Assembly: GCA_022828085.1 (NCBI GenBank) | Contig: JAJEIY010000083.1 | Span: 1-64,000 of the forward strand | Reading direction: 5' to 3' | DNA from: Acidobacteriota bacterium | GTDB taxonomy: Bacteria > Acidobacteriota > Vicinamibacteria > Marinacidobacterales > Marinacidobacteraceae | Length of the DNA stretch: 64,000 bases | Shown here: positions 48,689 to 57,937 of the stretch, piece by piece | Position numbering within the stretch: the stretch's first letter is position 1 | Layout: each line of letters begins with the position of its first letter | Position numbers and translations under genes: made by a program | The notes under the pieces: generated by a model | Databases searched by the model: none | What the model saw: the letters and a program-made list of their open reading frames with translations, nothing else | What the model was told of the DNA's origin: nothing

Positions 48689-50068
48689 CTACCTCCGTAC
48701 GAGGGCCAGGTTGTACGGATCGTTTCCTACGCCCGTCACCGTGCCCACGACGGTGCGTGATCGAAGATCGATCACATAGACGTACCCGGTCTCCTCGGAG
48801 AACGGCTGCGACCCCGGCCCTCCGCTGATCACCGCGTAGCGGCCATCGGACGTGACCGCCGAACCCTTCGGGCGGGCGGGCCGCCCATCCGCCCTGCGCA
48901 GCGGAATGCGCGCGATTTCGGCGTGTTCGCCGGCCAGCGCCAGATCCAGGTCCACGATCGACACGTTGTTCGCGCGGACATTCGGGACGATCACCTCCCT
49001 CCCGTCCGGGGTCACGGACAGGATAAGCGGATGTGTCTGCTCCTCGGGATCATCCGTCCCTACCAGGACGCGCGCGACTTCGGCGTCTTCGTCGCCAGTG
49101 CTCGCCCGATCGACATCGATGATGGAAACCGCGTTGCCCGACCGGCTTTCACGCTGGCTTCCTCCGTTGGCAACGATGACGTGGCGCCCGCTGGGGGTCG
49201 CCGTGATTCCCCAGGGGCCGACCTGCATCGGCATCCGGCCGATCTCCGCGAGCCGGTCCCCTTCAAGGGCATGGGCAAGGGAGATCACCGACACGTCGTT
49301 CGTGCCGCCGTTGGCGGAAAACACGTACTCGCCGCCATCGCTCGAGCGGCCGAGCGCCAATCCGTTCGGATTGGGGAAACACCCCAGGTGGGGACCAGGG
49401 GCAAGTACGGCCAGATTCCTGGGCGGCCCATAGGGGGCGGCGTAGGGGACCGGGTACTCCTCGCAGGCGAACCCGGGTGAGCCGAGCGCCAACTCCACGG
49501 TAGCGCGGAGACTCCCCGTCCGCCGATCGATGAACGTGATGCGATTGCCGCCGTCCTCGGTCAGGTGGTTCTCGGCATTGCCGACGATCAGCATGTCCGG
49601 CAACAGCACGACGCCGAGCGCGCCGAAGCCGCCGGAATCGAGGTGCCGCCGGAGCGCTTTGGCCGTCTTGTCGTTGTCTGGATCGAGGACGTCGTTCACG
49701 TCCAGCACCGCGACCATTCCCCGGCCACCGTGTTGCCGGAACTCCACGTTGTCGATGGCGCCATGGTGATTGACCACGTACACGGTGCCGCCGTCCTCAC
49801 TCACGACCAGATTGGCGGGATCGCCGAGGAGTTGACTGTCCAGCCGGTCGAGCGCCACCTTGGCGCGACTGACGATCGCGTTCGGGGTGTGGTTGTTCGC
49901 CGGCGTGACGGCCTCATCAAGAGAAATCGCGTAGAGGTACGGCAGTCGCCGTCCCGTGGCGAGGATGTAGGTGCCCTGACCGGCGGCTTCGTGAGCACTG
50001 CATGTGATCGCCAGGAGGGCGGCGATCACGAGCGCCCGACGGGAGAGCGACGATGTTGAGGCAGCCAT
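48689..50068 (-). CDS. Secreted YVTN/YncE-like beta-propeller protein
   Basis: This 459-residue exported protein has signal peptide VIAALLAITCSAHEAAGQ. The seven-bladed-propeller pattern includes blades such as VSEDGGTVYVVNHHG, TPSGRHVIVANGG, TPDGREVIVPNVRANNVSIV and TSDGRYAVISGG. These resemble YncE/cytochrome d1-like surface propellers that bind partners rather than catalyse. GGAGAAG eight bases before ATG 50068 sets the start. The role is unknown, and no neighbour suggests one. Confidence 0.8.
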   Translation of the reverse strand: MAASTSSLSRRALVIAALLAITCSAHEAAGQGTYILATGRRLPYLYAISLDEAVTPANNHTPNAIVSRAKVALDRLDSQLLGDPANLVVSEDGGTVYVVNHHGAIDNVEFRQHGGRGMVAVLDVNDVLDPDNDKTAKALRRHLDSGGFGALGVVLLPDMLIVGNAENHLTEDGGNRITFIDRRTGSLRATVELALGSPGFACEEYPVPYAAPYGPPRNLAVLAPGPHLGCFPNPNGLALGRSSDGGEYVFSANGGTNDVSVISLAHALEGDRLAEIGRMPMQVGPWGITATPSGRHVIVANGGSQRESRSGNAVSIIDVDRASTGDEDAEVARVLVGTDDPEEQTHPLILSVTPDGREVIVPNVRANNVSIVDLDLALAGEHAEIARIPLRRADGRPARPKGSAVTSDGRYAVISGGPGSQPFSEETGYVYVIDLRSRTVVGTVTGVGNDPYNLALVRR

Positions 50069-50151
50069 AGTCTTCTCCACTTGTCCGCGTTTCGCGCCTG
50101 AGTAGCGCAATGCGGGCTCCGGTTAGTTGATGCGACCCGTCACTTGCAACG

Positions 50152-50499
50152 TCACTCAGGCCATGCGGCGTACACGCGCTGCTGTTCCTCATGCAGGAAA
50201 TCGCCACAAATGTCATCTCGTAGCTTCGCTGCGATTTCCGTGAAGAACTCACGGCCCGGGATCCCGGTGTCTTTGTTGACCACGAGAGCACTCTTTAGCC
50301 CTCGGTCCCGCCTGTTTTCGTTGATCGAGAGTTGCCCCAGGACTTTCCACAGCCGGCGACTGTTGGGCTCAAATCGGCGAGGTGTCAACCGGTCGCAGAG
50401 TGCCGAGTAAGGGATCTTCGTCCGGGCTCGAGCGACACCGATCAGGATTTGGCGCACCTCCTCCATCCCCGGTTCGTCGGGAGGGAGGAGGTCTTTCAT
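50152..50499 (-). CDS. Hypothetical protein in a lower-GC patch
   Basis: This is a 115-residue protein with a charged, globular-looking composition. The central stretch, IPYSALCDRLTPRRFEPNSR to RLWKVLGQLSINENRRDRG, suggests a small alpha-helical or winged-helix unit, and the tail EFFTEIAAKLRDDICGDFLH is helical. I do not recognise the family. The surrounding 50080-50700 bases are noticeably less GC-rich than the rest, consistent with recent acquisition. ATG 50499 is preferred over an upstream TTG (50535). Confidence 0.5.
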   Translation of the reverse strand: MKDLLPPDEPGMEEVRQILIGVARARTKIPYSALCDRLTPRRFEPNSRRLWKVLGQLSINENRRDRGLKSALVVNKDTGIPGREFFTEIAAKLRDDICGDFLHEEQQRVYAAWPE

Positions 50500-50650
50500 C
50501 GTGCGGGCCGCGAGGCCATCGGGCTCGGCGGTCAAATGCTAGCGGGAGCGACAGGAAGCTGAACAGCGGCGACAGGTCGAACGCTCGGCCTTTCCGGTCC
50601 GCGATGTAGGCGGGCGAACCGCAGTAGGAGGGACATTGTGCTAGAAACGT

Positions 50651-50679
50651 GAAAAACAAAAGCGATACTTTTGTTTTTC
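50651..50679. promoter_or_regulatory. Perfect AT-rich inverted repeat upstream of the DUF4143 ATPase
   Basis: GAAAAACAAAAG (50651-50662) and CTTTTGTTTTTC (50668-50679) form a perfect 12-base dyad around CGATA. It ends 15 bases before ATG 50695. In this GC-rich genome it stands out and looks like an operator for autoregulation, though a hairpin role is possible. Confidence 0.55.
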
Positions 50680-50694
50680 AAGTATCATGGCTCC

Positions 50695-51852
50695 ATGATC
50701 ACTCGCACGGGCCATGAAGCCCAGATCCGGGATCTTCTCGATCAGTTCCCGGTCGTCGGCATCGTCGGGGCGCGCCAGGTGGGCAAGACGACCCTCGCCC
50801 GCCGGCTGATCGCGGATCTGCCCAGACCGGTGACCTTCTTCGATCTGGAGGACCCGACCGACGAGCGCCGGCTGACGGACGCCAAGCTCGCGCTGGCGCC
50901 CCTTCGCGGACTGGTGGTCATTGACGAGGTGCAGCGGCACGAAGACCTCTTTCGCCTTCTACGGGTGCTCGTGGACCGCCCCGACAACCCGGCCCGCTTC
51001 CTCATCCTGGGGAGCGCGAGCCCCGCGCTCCTGCGCCAATCCTCCGAGAGCCTGGCGGGCCGCATCGCGTACCACGAGCTGCCGCCCTTCCGGATCGGCG
51101 AAGTCGGCACGGGGCCGGACACGGTCGAGCGGCTCTGGCTCCGGGGCGGTTTTCCCCGCTCGTTCCGTGCCGCGGATGACCGCCGGAGCATGCGCTGGCG
51201 CTCCACCTTCATCCGAACCTTCCTGGAGCGGGACCTCCCGCAACTGGGCGTCGCGATCCCGGCGGCCACCATGCGGCGCTTCTGGACGATGGTGGCGCAC
51301 TACCACGGGAGCGTCTGGAACCACGCCGAGCTGGCTCGCGCCCTCGGCGTCACCGCTCCGACGGTGATGACCTACCTCGACGCTCTGGTGGATGCGCTCG
51401 TCGTGCGGCGCCTCGTGCCCTGGTTCGAGAACCTGAAGAAGCGGCAGGTCAAGGCGCCGAAGGTCTATGTGGCCGATTCCGGCCTGCTGCACGCGCTCCT
51501 GGGCCTCGAGTCCTCCGAGGCGCTGCTTGGCCACCCGAAGTCGGGCCTCTCCTGGGAGGGTTTCGCCCTTCACGAGGTCGTGCATCGCCTGGGGTTCGCG
51601 TGGGAGAACTGCTACTACTGGGGGACGCATGGGGGCGCCGAGCTGGACCTGCTGGCGTTCGACGGCGGCCGCCGCCTCGGATTCGAGTTCAAGCGGACGA
51701 GCGCGCCGGGCATGACGCGCTCCATGCACGCGGCGCTCGCCGACCTGCGGCTCGACCGGTTGTTCGTCGTTTTCCCCGGCGGCGGCCGCTTCTCCCTGCA
51801 CGCGAGGGTGGAGGCGATAGGGCTGGAACGGCTGGTAGCCGAAGGTCTTTGA
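50695..51852 (+). CDS. AAA_14/DUF4143 ATPase
   Basis: This 385-residue protein has an N-terminal P-loop ATPase domain with Walker A GARQVGKTTLARRL, Walker B LVVIDEVQR and the sensor segment FLILGSASPALL. The C-terminal DUF4143 part is PD-(D/E)XK-like, with the run ELDLLAFDGGRRLGFEFK including a D-x-n-ExK core. These proteins are widespread and mobile in bacteria and archaea and have no settled role. ATG 50695 is chosen; a TTG lies 24 bases upstream. It is preceded by the AT-rich dyad and the unknown gene. Confidence 0.88.
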   Translation: MITRTGHEAQIRDLLDQFPVVGIVGARQVGKTTLARRLIADLPRPVTFFDLEDPTDERRLTDAKLALAPLRGLVVIDEVQRHEDLFRLLRVLVDRPDNPARFLILGSASPALLRQSSESLAGRIAYHELPPFRIGEVGTGPDTVERLWLRGGFPRSFRAADDRRSMRWRSTFIRTFLERDLPQLGVAIPAATMRRFWTMVAHYHGSVWNHAELARALGVTAPTVMTYLDALVDALVVRRLVPWFENLKKRQVKAPKVYVADSGLLHALLGLESSEALLGHPKSGLSWEGFALHEVVHRLGFAWENCYYWGTHGGAELDLLAFDGGRRLGFEFKRTSAPGMTRSMHAALADLRLDRLFVVFPGGGRFSLHARVEAIGLERLVAEGL

Positions 51853-51955
51853 CCCGCGGCTCGGGTGTCTTTGCGGACGTTCTCCGAGGGGAAGGTCGAG
51901 TTCAGAGCGAAGTCGGCCTGCTACTGTTTGTCGCCCGCTTCGGGCGGCGGCAACG

Positions 51956-53119
51956 ATGGATCGACGGACCCTGCTACGACTCGGTGGTGGAAGCCTGTTG
52001 GGCGCGGGTTTCGGCGCCTGCGCCGCACGCTCCGACGTCCTGCCACGGGAGCCGGCGTTCCGTCTGCCGATCGTGAACGTGGCGTGGAACCGGGTCATCC
52101 GCACCACCGTGGGACTTCGTCCGTACCGCCCCTCGGGGTTCGTGCTGCGCGCCGACAAGCTCGACGGCACCACCGTCCTCCACAACTACGGCCACGGCGG
52201 GTCAGGGATCTCGCTCTCCTGGGGTACGGGACGCCGGGTGGCCGAAATGGCGCTCGAGCACCGGAGCCGGCAGGCCGCCGTGATCGGCTGCGGAGCGGTG
52301 GGACTCGCGACGGCGCGTCAACTCCAGCGCCGCGGCTTCGAGGTAACGATCTACGCCATGTCCGTGCCGCCGAATACGACGTCGAACATGGCGTGGGCGG
52401 GTTTCACCCCGGCCGCCTGGCTGGTCGACGACAACATGCGGACGCCCGCGTTCGACGCTCAGTTCCGGGACGCCGCCGAGATCTCCTTTCGCGAGTTCCA
52501 GTGGCTTGTCGGCAGGGGATACGGAATCGACTGGCTTGACCGCTACACGGCCACCGACATCGAGCCGCGCGATCCGTCAGCCAGTCGGCGACCGCGCCGC
52601 CGGGAACCGCTCCTCCCCGACCACCTGATCAGCGGCCGGCTCCGGCTGGGGCCCGGGGAACATCCCTTCCCCACCCGCTACGCAACCCGGCGCAGCTACA
52701 TGCGGATCGAGCCGGCGACCTATCTGGACGCGCTGGTCCGCGACTTCGTGGAGGTCGGCGGGCGGATCGTGATCCGCAAGTTCACGGACGCCGAGGAACT
52801 TGTCGCACTCGAAGAGTCGCTCGTCGTGAACTGCACGGGACTTGGATCCGGGGAGCTGTTCCCCGATCCCGAACTGATGCCGCTCAAGGGGCAGCTCACC
52901 GTGCTCGTTCCGCAGTCGGAGATCAACTACGCGGTGTCCGGGAACGCCCCCGGGGCGCCGCCGGGTGTCGGCGGCTTCAGCATGCAGCCGCGGAGTTCCG
53001 GGATCATCCTCGGTGGGACCGGCGAGCGGGGGGAGTGGTCCCTGGAGCCGAATGCCGCGGCGCGCGAGTACATCGTGAACTCGAACATCGACTTCTTTGC
53101 GAGGATGCGGCGGGTCTGA
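51956..53119 (+). CDS. D-amino-acid-oxidase-like FAD oxidoreductase with permuted domain order
   Basis: This 387-residue flavoprotein begins with MDRRTLLRL and a lipobox-like GFGAC, so it is probably exported, possibly by Tat. GLRPYRPS (53-60) and HNYGHGGSGISLSWG (76-90), normally the C-terminal FAD/substrate part of DAAO and D-aspartate oxidase, come first. The Rossmann FAD motif AVIGCGAVGLATA (108-120), normally at the N-terminus, comes next. The substrate domain with SNMAWAGF and the tail IILGGTGERGEWSLEPN close the chain. The likely activity is oxidation of a D-amino acid or similar amine, untested. Confidence 0.8.
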   Translation: MDRRTLLRLGGGSLLGAGFGACAARSDVLPREPAFRLPIVNVAWNRVIRTTVGLRPYRPSGFVLRADKLDGTTVLHNYGHGGSGISLSWGTGRRVAEMALEHRSRQAAVIGCGAVGLATARQLQRRGFEVTIYAMSVPPNTTSNMAWAGFTPAAWLVDDNMRTPAFDAQFRDAAEISFREFQWLVGRGYGIDWLDRYTATDIEPRDPSASRRPRRREPLLPDHLISGRLRLGPGEHPFPTRYATRRSYMRIEPATYLDALVRDFVEVGGRIVIRKFTDAEELVALEESLVVNCTGLGSGELFPDPELMPLKGQLTVLVPQSEINYAVSGNAPGAPPGVGGFSMQPRSSGIILGGTGERGEWSLEPNAAAREYIVNSNIDFFARMRRV

Positions 53120-53173
53120 CGGGGGGCAAGCCGTGTGCGCCCTCTGGCCACACGGCCCTACGCCCTTTGCGCC

Positions 53174-53216
53174 CCTGCGGGCCGCGTGCCGGTCGGAGGT
53201 CGGCGTTCCAAGCCGT
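53174..53216 (-). repeat. Interspersed GC hairpin repeat, diverged copy
   Basis: On the plus strand it reads GCGGGCCGCGTGCCGGTCGG, then AGGTCGGCGTTCCAAGCCG. The first hairpin has one arm changed (GTCGGAGGTC). It is one of two copies in the 221-base gap between the convergent oxidoreductase and serS genes, 115 bases from the next. Confidence 0.65.
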
Positions 53217-53288
53217 ACGTGTCACCTCCGCGCTTGAGCTTCACGCCGAGGCGAGCGCCACCTTGTCCGGGGCGGGTTACGACGTGCG

Positions 53289-53337
53289 CGGCCCTGCGGG
53301 CCGCGTGCCGGTCGGAGACCGGCGTTACAGGCCGGCG
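53289..53337 (-). repeat. Interspersed GC hairpin repeat, full copy
   Basis: On the plus strand it reads CGGCCCTGCGGGCCGCGTG and continues with CCGGTCGGAGACCGGCGTTA. The arms are intact. It ends 4 bases before the serS stop. Confidence 0.7.
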
Positions 53338-53340
53338 CGT

Positions 53341-54630
<1,290 letters not shown>

Positions 54631-54679
54631 TTAGCCTAAACCGATAGCGGCTGGGGGTGAATCTCCCCATTTCCTTCCC

Positions 54680-55720
54680 ATGTCCAAAACGCTTCCGATC
54701 CCCGATTTCTTCGATTCCGAGCGCGTCGGTCAGCTCTACCGGGTCCCCTACGAGACCCGGGCGGCGGAGGCCCGCGCCTGGGCCCGGCAGCACGCGCTCG
54801 CTCCGGCGGCTGGCGACGCGCCGCGCATCGGTCTGCTGCTGGTGGACTGCCAGAACACCTTCTGCCTGCCGGGGGGCGAACTCTTTGTCGCCGGCAGATC
54901 GGGGCTGGGTGCGGTGAAGGACTCGTGGCGGCTGTGCCAGTTCCTCTACGGCCACCTGGACCGCATCAGCGAGATCGTCCTGACGCTCGACACCCACACC
55001 GCGATCCAGGTATTCCACGCCCATTTCTTCCTCGACCGGGAGGGAAACCCGCCCGCGGCCTACACCCAGATCGCCTCCGAGGACCTCGAAGCGGGCCGCT
55101 ACCGCGTCAATCCCGACGCGGCCGCCGCTGCCGGGCTCGACGAAGAGGAACTCTCCCGCCACGCGCTCCACTACTGCCGCCGGCTGGAGTCGCAGGGAAA
55201 GTACGTGCTGGTCATCTGGCCCTATCACGCCATGCTCGGGGGCGCCGGGCACGCGGTGGTGCCGGCCATCGAGGAAGCCGTCTTCTTTCACTCGATCGCA
55301 CGGTCGGCCCAGCCGCGATTCGAGCCCAAGGGGTTGAATCCGCTGACCGAGAACTACTCGGTGTTGCGGCCCGAGGTCCTCGATGACGCGGACGGCAACG
55401 CCATCGCGGAGCCCAACCGGCAGTTGCTCGACCATCTGCTCGAGTACGACGCCCTGATCGTCGCCGGCCAGGCCAAGAGCCACTGCGTCGCCTGGACGGT
55501 GTCCGACCTGCGGGACGAAATCGCGCGGCGGGATCCGGATGGCGTCCAGGGACTCGCCCGCCGGGTGTTCCTGCTCGAGGACGCCACCTCTCCGGTGGTG
55601 GTTCCCGGCGCCGACTTTACCGACGCCGCCGACGCGGCCTTCGCCGATTTCGAACGCGCCGGGATGGTCCGGGTGCGGAGCACCGACCCCCTCGAGGAGT
55701 GGCCCGGCTTTCCGGCCTGA
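54680..55720 (+). CDS. Isochorismatase-fold hydrolase, probable nicotinamidase
   Basis: This 346-residue cysteine hydrolase of the isochorismatase superfamily has the catalytic aspartate in GLLLVDCQNTF (D56), a lysine in the central region and the nucleophile in VAGQAKSHCVAWTVSDL. It is longer than E. coli PncA, with an N-terminal extension (1-48). The downstream pncB, overlapped by 22 bases, makes nicotinamide deamidation to nicotinate for NAD salvage the most likely role. Confidence 0.85.
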   Translation: MSKTLPIPDFFDSERVGQLYRVPYETRAAEARAWARQHALAPAAGDAPRIGLLLVDCQNTFCLPGGELFVAGRSGLGAVKDSWRLCQFLYGHLDRISEIVLTLDTHTAIQVFHAHFFLDREGNPPAAYTQIASEDLEAGRYRVNPDAAAAAGLDEEELSRHALHYCRRLESQGKYVLVIWPYHAMLGGAGHAVVPAIEEAVFFHSIARSAQPRFEPKGLNPLTENYSVLRPEVLDDADGNAIAEPNRQLLDHLLEYDALIVAGQAKSHCVAWTVSDLRDEIARRDPDGVQGLARRVFLLEDATSPVVVPGADFTDAADAAFADFERAGMVRVRSTDPLEEWPGFPA

Positions 55721-56949
55721 CGACCGGGCCTCCGGTCGCCTCCCTCCTCGACGTGGACTTCTACAAGTTCACGATGGGGCAGTTTGTCTTCCGGCTGCAC
55801 CCGGGGGTGCGGGTCCGGTATCAACTCATCTGCCGTACCCCGGAGGTCCGGCTGGCGAATCTCGTGCCCGCGGAGGCCCTCCGGGACGCTCTCGACGCCG
55901 TCAGGTCGCTGGCGTTCGCCGCGGCGGAACTCGAGTACCTCAAGGGGCTCGAGCCGCGAGGACTCTTCGGTGACGACTATCTGAACTTCCTCCGACGCCT
56001 CCGCCTGCCGCCGGTCGAACTCGAGGTCAGGGACGGCGACTTGCGGCTCGAGGTCGAATCCACCTGGCCGGAGATGATTCTTTGGGAGACGCTCATGCTC
56101 TCGGTGCTGAGCGAACTGCTTTCACGGGCCGCTCTCGCCGAGGCGGGCGCCGGGGCGCGAGAGCAGGCCGAGGCCGTGGGGCGGGAGCGGCTCGAGGGGA
56201 AGATCGCCGCGCTCCGTGAACGTCCCGGGGTCCGCTTCGCTTCCTTCGGCACCCGCCGGCGGTTCTCGCGGGCCTGGCAGTTCGCGCTGGAGGAGCGTCT
56301 CGCCGGGGCGCTGCCGGAGCAGTTCACCGGCACCTCCTGCGTGGCCTCGGCTTTCCAGCACGGCCTGGTTCCGGTGGGGACCATCGCTCACGAAGTCTTC
56401 ATGGTGGGCGCCGCGGCGGGAGATGGATCGGACGAGTCCATCCGCGGGTCGCAGCGCCGGATGCTGGATGCCTGGTGGGAGATGTACGGCGAGCCGTTCT
56501 CGCTCGTTCTCACGGACACCTGGGGTTCCGGCTTCTTCTTTGCCGACGTCGGGGAAGCGCGCGCCCGGCGGTTTCGCGGCGTGCGGCAGGATTCCGGCGA
56601 TCCGGCCGCCTTCGGGGAGCGCGCGATCCGCTGGTATGAGGACTTCGGGGTGGACCCGCGGCAGAAGTCCCTCGTCTTCAGCGACGGGTTGGAACTCCCC
56701 GACATCCTCGACCTCGAATCACGGTTCGCCGGACGGATCGGGGTGTCCTGCGGCTGGGGGACCAACCTGACGAACGACTGCGGGGTCCCCAACTACTCCC
56801 TGGTCGTGAAACCGGTGGCGGCGAACGGCCGGCCGCTCGTCAAACTCAGCGACAACCCGGCGAAGAGCACCGGGAGTCCCGCCGAGATCCGCCGTTACCG
56901 CCGGATCTTCGGCGCCGCCGCCGCGTCGCCCCGGATTCCCAGGTACTGA
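55699..56949 (+). CDS. pncB: Nicotinate phosphoribosyltransferase
   Basis: This 416-residue enzyme makes nicotinate mononucleotide from nicotinate, PRPP and ATP in NAD salvage. Landmarks are LLDVDFYKFTMGQFVF at the N-terminus, FASFGTRRRFSRAWQF, the phosphorylated histidine in VGTIAHEVFM, VRQDSGDP, and the phosphate loop SCGWGTNLTNDCG. Length and motifs are normal. The GTG start at 55699 overlaps the nicotinamidase end by 22 bases, implying translational coupling, so the two enzymes act in sequence. Confidence 0.94.
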   Translation: MARLSGLTTGPPVASLLDVDFYKFTMGQFVFRLHPGVRVRYQLICRTPEVRLANLVPAEALRDALDAVRSLAFAAAELEYLKGLEPRGLFGDDYLNFLRRLRLPPVELEVRDGDLRLEVESTWPEMILWETLMLSVLSELLSRAALAEAGAGAREQAEAVGRERLEGKIAALRERPGVRFASFGTRRRFSRAWQFALEERLAGALPEQFTGTSCVASAFQHGLVPVGTIAHEVFMVGAAAGDGSDESIRGSQRRMLDAWWEMYGEPFSLVLTDTWGSGFFFADVGEARARRFRGVRQDSGDPAAFGERAIRWYEDFGVDPRQKSLVFSDGLELPDILDLESRFAGRIGVSCGWGTNLTNDCGVPNYSLVVKPVAANGRPLVKLSDNPAKSTGSPAEIRRYRRIFGAAAASPRIPRY

Positions 56950-56959
56950 ATCGCCGAGC

Positions 56960-57937
56960 CTAGTCCCCTTTTTCCGATCCGCCCGCCTGGCGCGGATGGG
57001 TTTTCGAGTAGACCTCGAAGATCCTGGCCGTCGAAACGTGGGTGTACTTCTGGGTGGTCGCGAGGCTCGTGTGCCCGAGCAACTCCTGGATGGAACGCAG
57101 GTCGGCCCCGTGATCGAGCAGGTGGGTCGCGAACGCGTGGCGCAGCGTGTGGGGTGACACCGAGCCGGCAAGCCGGACGAGGCCCGCCTCGCCCAGATAG
57201 CGCCGGACCACCGTACGCACCGACCGGTCGGAGAGGCGTCCTCCGCGTGCGTTCAGGAAGACCGCCTCGGTAGTCCCGGCGGTTCCCTGGACGTCCGCCC
57301 GCACCCGAAGCCAGGGACCGAGCGCGTCGGCCGCAACCTCGCCGAAGGGAACCACCCGCTCCTTGCCGCCCTTGCCGAGGACCCTCAGGATCCGGCTGCT
57401 CGGGTTGATGTCGGCGAGGTTGAGACCGACCAGTTCGGAGACCCGGAGTCCCGTTCCGTAGAGGAGTTCGAGGATGGCGAGGTCCCGGCAGCCGAGCGGC
57501 GCGGCCGGATCGGGCGCGTGCAGCAGGGCCTCGACTTCGTCCATTTCCATGCGGGTCGGGATCCTCGCCGGAGTCCGCGGCGCCCGGAGCGCCCGCGCCG
57601 GATCCCGTTCCACCGCTCCCGAACGGGTGAGATACCGGTAGAGCGAGCGGAGAGCGGCCAGCTTCCGAGCGACCGTGGTGCTGGACAGCCCGCGCTCGTG
57701 CAGCGACCCGAGGTAAGCGCGTAGAACCGCCGTATCGACGCGTTCCGAACCGGCGGGCACGTCCGCCGGCGCGCGCTCCGTTTCGACGAACTCGGCGAAC
57801 TGCGACAGGTCGCTGCCGTAGCTCCGCACCGTGTTGGGCGAGGCCCCCCGGCGCTCCTCCAGGTCGTCGAGGAAATCCCGGATCAACGCGCGCAGCGGCG
57901 CCGGGGGTCCGGGTGCGGGTTCCTCCCCCGGGCTCAC
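56960..57937 (-). CDS. xerC: Tyrosine recombinase XerC/XerD-type
   Basis: This 325-residue site-specific recombinase has an N-terminal SAM-like core-binding domain (NTVRSYGSDLSQFAEFV). The catalytic domain has arginine I in LLYGTGLRVSELVGL, the beta-hairpin lysine in VLGKGGKERVVPF, HTLRHAFATHLLDHGADLRS (H-x-x-R), the GHTSLATTQ histidine and the tyrosine nucleophile in KYTHV. Xer recombinases resolve chromosome dimers at dif. GTG 57937 overlaps the topA stop by GTGA. XerC versus XerD is not separable by eye; the dprA-topA linkage favours XerC. Confidence 0.9.
   Translation of the reverse strand: MSPGEEPAPGPPAPLRALIRDFLDDLEERRGASPNTVRSYGSDLSQFAEFVETERAPADVPAGSERVDTAVLRAYLGSLHERGLSSTTVARKLAALRSLYRYLTRSGAVERDPARALRAPRTPARIPTRMEMDEVEALLHAPDPAAPLGCRDLAILELLYGTGLRVSELVGLNLADINPSSRILRVLGKGGKERVVPFGEVAADALGPWLRVRADVQGTAGTTEAVFLNARGGRLSDRSVRTVVRRYLGEAGLVRLAGSVSPHTLRHAFATHLLDHGADLRSIQELLGHTSLATTQKYTHVSTARIFEVYSKTHPRQAGGSEKGD

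Noticed and set aside
50369-50659. A 96-codon minus-strand frame beginning MFFTFLAQCPSYC
   Set aside because: It overlaps the better candidate at 50152-50499 and the dyad, and lacks a ribosome-binding site; it may be debris but is not supported as a gene.
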